Source: an uncultured Bacteroides sp. (GTDB lineage Bacteria > Bacteroidota > Bacteroidia > Bacteroidales > Bacteroidaceae). From it: a DNA stretch of 13,558 nucleotides. The stretch spans positions 1 to 13,558 of the forward strand of contig CAKUYM010000089.1 of NCBI GenBank assembly GCA_934716785.1, written 5' to 3'. The translations under genes were made by a program, and so were the position numbers. The notes beneath the pieces are model-generated. The model did not search any database. It was given only the letters and a program-made list of their open reading frames with translations, and had not been told where the DNA came from. This document shows, one piece after another, positions 1 through 4,279 of the stretch (within the stretch, counting starts at the first letter, position 1; each line of letters opens with the position of its first letter).

Positions 1-256
1 GTCCACTGATTCCACGACCAATGTAGCCGTTCGACTTAAAAAAGTCCGGATGAGTCCGCACCCAACCTTCGGTTATGGAGTTTCCCATAAACACAACTCG
101 CTTCTCTTTCTTTGTCGGCTTTGACAAAGCCGCATTTTGTTTGGCATAACGGGCCAAGTTTGCAAAATCCCTATTCTGTGCGATCGCCTCTCCCATCGAG
201 AAACTGAAACAAATAGCGGCCAATAACACCCATTGACCTATCTTTTTCTTTTTCAT
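1..256 (-). CDS. Secreted GDSL/SGNH-family hydrolase, N-terminal part (cut by window edge)
   Basis: Only the first 85 codons are present; the gene runs out of the left edge. Residues 1-27 form a signal peptide: a KKKK n-region, a hydrophobic stretch, and a likely cleavage after AIA before Gln27. Residues 54-65 (VVFMGNSITEGW) match SGNH/GDSL block I, with Ser60 as the expected nucleophile and Asn in place of the usual Asp. Residues 79-85 (IGRGISG) begin the conserved block carrying the oxyanion glycine. Such proteins are exported esterases or carbohydrate deacetylases in Bacteroides, or acylhydrolases of the PAF-acetylhydrolase-like group. The substrate cannot be told from this fragment. The ATG at 254-256 is the only start that gives a signal peptide at the right place. 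The gene is divergent from the AlaX-like gene and has its own TAnnTTTG box upstream. The family call is firm; the function is open. Confidence 0.85.
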   Translation of the reverse strand, partial: MKKKKIGQWVLLAAICFSFSMGEAIAQNRDFANLARYAKQNAALSKPTKKEKRVVFMGNSITEGWVRTHPDFFKSNGYIGRGISG

Positions 257-294
257 CTTGATATTTTTAAGTATTAGTAATGTTTTATTTTGCG

Positions 295-302
295 CAAAAA
301 TA
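295..302 (-). promoter_or_regulatory. Putative Bacteroides -7 box for the GDSL hydrolase
   Basis: On the minus strand this reads TATTTTTG, a full match to the Bacteroides primary-sigma -7 consensus TAnnTTTG. It lies about 40 bases before the hydrolase ATG. No clear TTTG -33 element is seen at the usual spacing, so the promoter may be weak or activator-dependent. Confidence 0.5.
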
Positions 303-330
303 AAGAATTCTACAACATTTCGTCACCCGA

Positions 331-350
331 TTAACGTAAATAAGCGTTAA
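331..350. promoter_or_regulatory. Inverted repeat TTAACG-N8-CGTTAA, possible operator
   Basis: Perfect 6-bp arms (331-336 and 345-350) separated by 8 bases. It sits about 29 bp upstream of the hydrolase -7 box, so it overlaps or abuts that promoter's -33 region. It also lies about 60 bp upstream of the divergent promoter. This would suit a dimeric regulator, but the role is inferred from position and symmetry only. Confidence 0.35.
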
Positions 351-374
351 CATCACAATTACGTTTCTTAATCT

Positions 375-388
375 ATGTTATATAACAT
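375..388. promoter_or_regulatory. 14-bp perfect palindrome ATGTTATATAACAT, possible operator
   Basis: A perfect palindrome in the divergent intergenic region, 18 bp upstream of the -33 TTTG of the plus-strand promoter. An activator or repressor dimer could bind here. It is AT-rich, so chance symmetry is possible. Confidence 0.35.
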
Positions 389-406
389 CTTGTTTTTCTC
401 AGATTA

Positions 407-437
407 TTTGCTATTGTCGCAAAAGTCCGTACCTTTG
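407..437 (+). promoter_or_regulatory. Bacteroides-type promoter (TTTG-N19-TACCTTTG) for the AlaX-like gene
   Basis: TTTG at 407-410, a 19-base spacer, then TACCTTTG at 430-437. Both boxes match the Bacteroides sigma-ABfr consensus (TTTG, 19-21 bases, TAnnTTTG), and this is the best such promoter in the window. Transcription should begin near 442-445, giving a leader of about 140 nt before the ATG at 582. Confidence 0.75.
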
Positions 438-480
438 CAACGTGTTTTTCATAGTATTAGATTTAAGGTTAACAAAGGTT

Positions 481-505
481 GGAGCAAGGCGTTGCTCCTT
501 TTTTT
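481..505 (+). terminator. Intrinsic terminator / attenuator within the AlaX leader
   Basis: GGAGCAA (481-487), loop GGCG, TTGCTCC (492-498), followed at once by seven T (499-505): a perfect 7-bp stem plus U-tract. It lies between a strong promoter (407-437) and the first real gene (582). Either transcription of that gene is attenuated here, or the promoter makes a separate RNA of about 60 nt. It cannot terminate an upstream plus-strand gene, because the neighbouring gene is on the minus strand. Confidence 0.7.
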
Positions 506-579
506 ATGCCTATACGTTTGCTGCCATCCAGCAAATGAGTATATTAGAAGATATTAAAAACAAAAAACTATTGAAATAA
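506..579 (+). other. Readthrough leader: two tiny overlapping ORFs and a second hairpin
   Basis: Directly after the U-tract an ATG at 506 opens a 10-codon ORF (MPIRLLPSSK). Its TGA overlaps an ATG at 535 (ATGA) that opens a 14-codon ORF (MSILEDIKNKKLLK), which ends at 579, two bases before the AlaX ATG. Bases 517-523 and 529-535 (TTTGCTG / CAGCAAA) form a 7-bp hairpin. The ttgct at 518-522 can pair with agcaa in the 5' arm of the terminator, and agcaa at 530-534 can pair with ttgct in its 3' arm. This permits a mutually exclusive fold. No ribosome-binding site is obvious and the ORFs may be chance. Confidence 0.25.
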
Positions 580-581
580 CA

Positions 582-1058
582 ATGGAACAAGAAATTCAAC
601 TCAACGACCACAACAAGCAGGAGTATCCTCCCATGCACACAGCAGAGCATTTATTAAATGCCACCATGGTAAAGACTTTCGGTTGCCCGCGCTCACGCAA
701 CGCACATATAGAAAGGAAAAAAAGCAAATGCGATTATCAGCTTCCCTCCTGCCCGACAGCAGAACAGATACAAGCCATCGAGGATAAGGTGAACGAAGTT
801 ATCAGTCAAAACCTGCCGGTGACTATTGAATTCATGACACATGAACAGGCCAAAGACATAGTAGACCTGAGCAAACTGCCTGCCGATGCCAGCGACACAC
901 TTCGCATCGTTCGTATCGGGGACTATGATACCTGTGCCTGCATCGGCTTGCATGTATCCAACACTTCCGAAGTGGGAACTTTCAAAATCATCAGCTATGA
1001 CTATGATGAAGAAAGACAGACTTTGAGATTAAGGTTCAAACTGATTGAGAAGAAATAA
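582..1058 (+). CDS. Free-standing AlaX-like tRNA-editing (SAD-domain) protein
   Basis: A 158-residue protein consisting essentially of the second additional domain of alanyl-tRNA synthetase. Zinc-ligand motifs are visible: HxxxH at residues 19-23 (HTAEH) and CxxxH at 120-124 (CIGLH), followed by VSNTSEVGTFKI, which corresponds to the conserved segment after the CxxxH of AlaRS. Stand-alone proteins of this family (AlaX) hydrolyse mischarged tRNA, typically Ser- or Gly-tRNA(Ala), in the cytoplasm. The length fits the short AlaX type. The residues between the ligands differ from the usual forms (CGGTH to CIGLH, HTATH to HTAEH), so specificity could be altered. The start has only A-rich sequence upstream, normal for Bacteroides. 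The gene appears monocistronic behind its own promoter and attenuator, and a tandem repeat begins at its stop. Zinc-site assignment is firm; the substrate is inferred. Confidence 0.78.
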   Translation: MEQEIQLNDHNKQEYPPMHTAEHLLNATMVKTFGCPRSRNAHIERKKSKCDYQLPSCPTAEQIQAIEDKVNEVISQNLPVTIEFMTHEQAKDIVDLSKLPADASDTLRIVRIGDYDTCACIGLHVSNTSEVGTFKIISYDYDEERQTLRLRFKLIEKK

Positions 1059-1109
1059 TCGGGAAGGAATAATTGAGAAAAAATAATTGGGAAAAAATAA
1101 TTGGGAAAC
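1040..1109 (+). repeat. 14-bp tandem repeat array starting in the end of the AlaX gene
   Basis: Four adjacent 14-bp units of the form AATAATTGGGAAAA occupy 1054-1067, 1068-1081, 1082-1095 and 1096-1109. A fifth, degenerate unit at 1040-1053 lies inside the coding sequence (codons for the C-terminal LIEKK). The stop codon (1056-1058) falls in the first unit. This looks like slippage or tandem duplication of the gene's 3' end. Confidence 0.8.
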
Positions 1110-1119
1110 AACTTGTCGA

Positions 1120-1134
1120 AAGGAATAGTTCCTT
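1120..1134 (+). other. Small hairpin AAGGAA-TAG-TTCCTT
   Basis: A 6-bp stem with a 3-base loop in the AlaX to Hsp20 gap. No U-tract follows, so it is at best a weak 3' end for the AlaX transcript. Nothing else was found between 1135 and 1175. Confidence 0.3.
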
Positions 1135-1179
1135 GTGACTGATTTATCAATTTATCACCACTCGTACATTAAACAGTCA

Positions 1180-1234
1180 TGTCATCTATACATTTTGTCA
1201 TAATATAAGTAATTATGACACTATTTCAATGACA
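1180..1234. promoter_or_regulatory. Nested TGTCAT/ATGACA half-sites: candidate enhancer-binding-protein site (UAS)
   Basis: The inner dyad is TGTCATAAT-N7-ATTATGACA (1196-1204 and 1212-1220), with perfect 9-bp arms. The outer dyad is TGTCAT (1180-1185) and ATGACA (1229-1234), centred within a base of the inner one. The centre (about 1208) is roughly 80 bp upstream of the transcription start predicted from the sigma-54 promoter. This is the usual place for an upstream activating sequence bound by an AAA+ bacterial enhancer-binding protein. Confidence 0.6.
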
Positions 1235-1263
1235 AATAGTCAATATTAGTCTCAAAAACCTTA

Positions 1264-1279
1264 TGGCACGAAGTTTGCA
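1264..1279 (+). promoter_or_regulatory. Sigma-54 (RpoN) promoter for the hsp20 gene
   Basis: TGGCACG (1264-1270), four bases, then TTGCA (1275-1279). GG at -24 and GC at -12 have exactly the required 10 bases between them. This is an essentially perfect match to the RpoN consensus TGGCACG-N4-TTGCW. The start of transcription should fall near 1289-1291. There is no good TAnnTTTG box between it and the ATG. Confidence 0.8.
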
Positions 1280-1290
1280 TAATTAAGGGT

Positions 1291-1362
1291 GAACAGCGGT
1301 TCGGAAACGGACGGTGGAAATGGAGATAAGCTCCACCACCGGAAGTGAAAGTTCCGAAGTTC
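1291..1362 (+). promoter_or_regulatory. Structured 5' leader of hsp20, possible RNA-level control
   Basis: GAAC (1291-1294) pairs with GTTC (1359-1362), and TTCGGAA (1300-1306) pairs with TTCCGAA (1352-1358). An inner hairpin GGTGGA (1313-1318) / TCCACC (1332-1337) sits within. CGGAA (1340-1344) can instead pair with TTCCG (1352-1356), giving a competing fold. The structure starts at the predicted +1. The ribosome-binding site (AGGAG, 1396-1400) lies downstream and outside it, so a classical thermometer that masks the SD is not evident. It may act as a stabilising or switching leader. Confidence 0.45.
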
Positions 1363-1409
1363 AAACTTGAATTAATAAAATGTTAAACTTAAGATAGGAG
1401 ACTAAAATT

Positions 1410-1838
1410 ATGATGCCTGTTAGAAGAACTCAAAGTTGGTTACCAAGTATTTTTAATGATTTCTTTGATAACGATTGGATGGTAAAAGCAAACGCTACTG
1501 CACCTGCAATTAACGTTTTGGAAACAGAAAAAGAATACAAAGTCGAACTGGCTGCTCCGGGCATGACGAAGGATGATTTCAATGTTCACATTGATGAAGA
1601 CAACAACCTCGTCATCAGCATGGAGAAGAAGACTGAAAACAAAGAGGACAAGAAAGACGGTCGCTATCTGCGTCGCGAATTCTCATACTCTAAGTTCCAG
1701 CAAACAATGATTCTGCCGGATAATGTAGATAAAGAAAAGATCGCTGCATCCGTAGAACATGGTGTTCTGAATATCGAACTTCCGAAACTCTCTGAAGAAG
1801 AAGTAAAGAAGCCGAATAGACAAATCGAAATAAAATAA
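1410..1838 (+). CDS. Hsp20-family small heat-shock protein
   Basis: A 142-residue cytoplasmic chaperone of the alpha-crystallin type, which holds unfolding proteins in a refoldable state without ATP. The N-terminal arm (about 1-30) carries WLPSIFNDFFDNDW, typical of bacterial class A sHSPs. The alpha-crystallin domain covers about 31-130, with APGMTKDDFNVHI near its start and the diagnostic GVLNIELPK near its end. The C-terminal IEIK supplies the I-x-I anchor used in oligomer assembly. Two ATG codons are adjacent (1410 and 1413). A strong AGGAG at 1396-1400 serves either, unusual for Bacteroides and suggesting high translation. Control appears to be by a sigma-54 promoter with an upstream dyad and a folded leader rather than by a CIRCE or heat-sigma site. 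A strong terminator follows, so the gene stands alone. Family call very secure. Confidence 0.96.
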   Translation: MMPVRRTQSWLPSIFNDFFDNDWMVKANATAPAINVLETEKEYKVELAAPGMTKDDFNVHIDEDNNLVISMEKKTENKEDKKDGRYLRREFSYSKFQQTMILPDNVDKEKIAASVEHGVLNIELPKLSEEEVKKPNRQIEIK

Positions 1839-1854
1839 TGCTGTAACCAATCAG

Positions 1855-1870
1855 CCATCGGAAACGATGG
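1855..1870 (+). other. GAAA-tetraloop hairpin in the hsp20 3' UTR
   Basis: CCATCG-GAAA-CGATGG: a perfect 6-bp stem capped by a GNRA tetraloop. It lies between the hsp20 stop and its terminator and may stabilise the mRNA 3' end. Confidence 0.5.
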
Positions 1871-1881
1871 TGAAAAGAATG

Positions 1882-1923
1882 AAAACAGCCCTTTCCTGCA
1901 AAAAGGAAACGGGCTGTTTTTTT
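1882..1923 (+). terminator. Rho-independent terminator of hsp20, possibly bidirectional
   Basis: AAAACAGCCC-TTTCC (1882-1896), loop of 8, GGAAA-C-GGGCTGTTTT (1905-1920): a long stem with one bulged C, followed by a run of T to 1923. The gene on the other side converges here. On the minus strand the stem is followed by four T, so it may also stop the efflux operon transcript. Confidence 0.88.
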
Positions 1924-1966
1924 ATATATACCGGTTTGCATTCATATATATCATATTCATATGTAT

Positions 1967-1992
1967 ATCAATAGTATTGTTATTCTATTGAT
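1967..1992. repeat. Inverted repeat at the end of the efflux operon
   Basis: ATCAATAG (1967-1974) and CTATTGAT (1985-1992), with a 10-base spacer. The right arm overlaps the stop codon of the last permease. No U-tract follows in either direction, so terminator function is doubtful. Confidence 0.3.
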
Positions 1993-3100
1993 TCTTCCGG
2001 TAACTGATCACCGCCCAACTATTAAACACAACCGCAAAGGTTGACAATATCCCCAACTGCGGCAATAAATCAAACAAACTGCTCCCCTTGAGATATACCA
2101 TCCGCATCACCTCCATGAAATAACGCAAGGGATTGAACCGGGTAATCCATTGCGCCCATTCCGGCATACTGCTAATCGGGGTGAACAGCCCGCTCATCAG
2201 TATCAGCACCAACAGGCAAAACCACATGACAAACATCGACTGCTGCATGGTGGCCGAGTAATTGGAAATGACAAGTCCGAGTCCCGACACCACCAAAACA
2301 AAAAGAACCGCAAAGAAATAAATCACCGCAAAATGTCCGACAGGCACTATGCCGTAAATCAGCCATGCCAATACGAAACATAAAGTCAGAACGATGAACC
2401 CGATCAACCAGTAAGGCAACAGCTTGGCAAGAATGAAAGTGAATTTCGGGACCGGCGTTACATTGATTTGCTCAATCGTCCCTACTTCCTTTTCACTGAC
2501 TATATTCAAAGAAGGCAGAAAACCGCAAATCAACGTCAGCAACATAACCATCAATGCCGGAATCATATATAGTTTATAATTCAGATTCGGATTAAACAAC
2601 CCCTGGGTATCCATGCGGATAGAAGGGAAAGCACCGGAAGCGGTCGTTGCATCCGGACGTTCCGAACGCAACTCGGCAGCATAGTCGTTAATGATGGAGG
2701 ATAAATAAGAGCTCCCCAGTCCGCCCTTCGTACCGTTCACCGCATTGGCAGCTATCAGGATATGTGCCTCCCCGCCATTCATCCAGTCACGTTCCAAATG
2801 CCTCGGAATCTCCATCACAATATCCGCCGTTCCGGTTTCAATATTCCGAAGCCCCTCTTGATAAGAAGCAGGCAGCTCTACCAGACGAAAATAAGTGGAA
2901 GCAACAATCTTGTTCACCAACCGCTGAGAGATAGCCGAATGATCATTATCCACTATATTCAACTGAATATTCTTGATCTCCAAATTCACCGCCCAAGGCA
3001 TCAGCAGCATAATCATGCACGGAAACACCAGAATCAGTTTCGGCAGAAACGAATTGCGGAGCAACTGTTTAAACTCTTTTTCTATCAGAAACTTTATCAT
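1985..3100 (-). CDS. ABC-2 type transporter permease (YbhR/YbhS-like), second of pair
   Basis: A 371-residue inner-membrane permease, last gene of the efflux operon. Membrane helix 1 is at about 20-39. A large extracytoplasmic domain follows (about 40-175), then five more helices in the C-terminal half. SEKEVGTIEQINVTPV after helix 2 corresponds to the REKExGTxExLxxxPV element that marks this ABC-2 subfamily and contacts the ATPase. The arrangement matches E. coli YbhR/YbhS and HlyD-linked drug exporters. It is 30-odd percent similar by eye to the upstream permease, with which it should form a heterodimer. The ATG at 3098-3100 lies 73 bases after the previous stop, in a stretch that contains a copy of that gene's 3' end. 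The stop is TAG. Substrate unknown; drug, dye or bile-salt-like export is plausible for the family. Confidence 0.88.
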   Translation of the reverse strand: MIKFLIEKEFKQLLRNSFLPKLILVFPCMIMLLMPWAVNLEIKNIQLNIVDNDHSAISQRLVNKIVASTYFRLVELPASYQEGLRNIETGTADIVMEIPRHLERDWMNGGEAHILIAANAVNGTKGGLGSSYLSSIINDYAAELRSERPDATTASGAFPSIRMDTQGLFNPNLNYKLYMIPALMVMLLTLICGFLPSLNIVSEKEVGTIEQINVTPVPKFTFILAKLLPYWLIGFIVLTLCFVLAWLIYGIVPVGHFAVIYFFAVLFVLVVSGLGLVISNYSATMQQSMFVMWFCLLVLILMSGLFTPISSMPEWAQWITRFNPLRYFMEVMRMVYLKGSSLFDLLPQLGILSTFAVVFNSWAVISYRKNQ

Positions 3101-3123
3101 AAATAATTCTCCATTTAGCCTGT

Positions 3124-3188
3124 TATTATTCCAACCGGTATTATTCCATTATTACTCAAAAATAACTTCCATATTACTCCAACCGATA
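3124..3188 (-). repeat. Imperfect 17-bp direct repeat including a permease stop codon
   Basis: Bases 3124-3140 and 3172-3188 agree at 15 of 17 positions (plus strand TATTATTCCAACCGGTA and TATTACTCCAACCGATA). The right copy holds the last codons and TAA stop of the upstream permease. The left copy lies in the intergenic gap before the next permease. Further GARTAATA-like fragments lie between them on the minus strand. Confidence 0.65.
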
Positions 3189-4277
3189 TTTGAATTTCTT
3201 GAAGCTGACCGTTATAAGCACTGTCGCCATCAACAATAAAACACCAATCTCTTTATATACCAACACTACCGGCACCCCTTCAATCATCAACTTCCGCACC
3301 GCCTGGATATACCAACGCGCCGGAAGTATATCCGAAATCCACTGAAGTATCAACGGCATACTCTCGATCGGAAAAATCATCCCCGACAAAAGCATCGTCG
3401 GCATCATCAGCATCAGACCGGATGCCAACATGGCAGCGACCTGTGTCTGTGTGACCGATGAAATCAATAGTCCCAACGCTAAGGATACGAAGATAAACAG
3501 CAAAGACACCGTTATCAGCCAAAACAGACTTCCCATCACCGGCACATCCAACACAAAGACCGAAAGCAGCAGAATCGTTGTCAGATTGACAAACGACAAG
3601 ACAAAATAGGGAACGGCTTTTGCCAGAATGATGAATAGCGGTTTCACAGGCGACACCAACAGCACCTCCATCGTACCCGTTTCTTTCTCGCGGACAATGG
3701 AAATGGAAGTCATCATGGCACAAATCAACATCAGAATCAGCCCCATCACTCCGGGCACAAAATTATAAGCACTCTTCATCTGAGGATTGTACAGCAGCTT
3801 GATGTCCGGCGTCAAGCGGGCAGCCGCCCCCCCCGGCGGAAGCATCTCCTGCCCCACCATAGAGACAATGCCGGTAGCATAGTTGACCTGCGAAGTCGAC
3901 ATATTCGGATCCGTTGCATCCACAATCAACTGCACACGGGCATCGCCCGCATAAAGCCCATCCATAAAACGCTCACCAAAAACCACCGCCATATCAACCT
4001 CGTTTTTCAGAAAAGCAGCCTCCATCTCCTGTGGCGAATGAAAACGGGCGGTAACAGTAAAATATTCGCTGGCGTCCAGCCGGTCGATTATTTTCCGCGT
4101 CACCACATCATTGGATGGGTCGAGCACCGCCAACCTCACATTCTTTACCTCCGTGCTGATGGCAAAACCGAACAAGATAATCTGTACCACCGGCATCCCC
4201 AACAGAATCAGCATAGTCCGCCGGTCGCGGAATATATGATAAAACTCTTTCTTTACAAACGCAATAAACTGTTTCAT
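3174..4277 (-). CDS. ABC-2 type transporter permease (YbhS-like), first of pair
   Basis: A 367-residue inner-membrane permease beginning MKQFIAFVKKEFYHIFRDRRTM. Helix 1 is at about 22-42, and a periplasmic domain of about 125 residues follows. Then come five helices, with REKETGTMEVLLVSPV after helix 2 (the ATPase-coupling element) and MLLSGMIFPIESMP near helix 5, both hallmarks of the YbhS/YhhJ group. The start at ATG 4275-4277 is preferred over an in-frame TTG at 4281-4283. The ATG lies two bases after the ATPase stop, so the two genes are translationally coupled. With the next permease it should form the membrane part of a tripartite exporter. Substrate cannot be read from sequence. Confidence 0.9.
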   Translation of the reverse strand: MKQFIAFVKKEFYHIFRDRRTMLILLGMPVVQIILFGFAISTEVKNVRLAVLDPSNDVVTRKIIDRLDASEYFTVTARFHSPQEMEAAFLKNEVDMAVVFGERFMDGLYAGDARVQLIVDATDPNMSTSQVNYATGIVSMVGQEMLPPGGAAARLTPDIKLLYNPQMKSAYNFVPGVMGLILMLICAMMTSISIVREKETGTMEVLLVSPVKPLFIILAKAVPYFVLSFVNLTTILLLSVFVLDVPVMGSLFWLITVSLLFIFVSLALGLLISSVTQTQVAAMLASGLMLMMPTMLLSGMIFPIESMPLILQWISDILPARWYIQAVRKLMIEGVPVVLVYKEIGVLLLMATVLITVSFKKFKYRLE

Positions 4278-4279
4278 AA

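Noticed and set aside
375..557. 60-codon plus-strand frame in the GDSL/AlaX intergenic region
   Set aside because: It starts upstream of the best promoter in the window, runs through the -33/-7 boxes and the terminator hairpin, and resembles no family.
2150..3239. Plus-strand frames opposite the permeases
   Set aside because: They are antisense shadows of clearly coding minus-strand genes, lack family resemblance, and are rich in His, Gln and Arg as expected of reverse frames.
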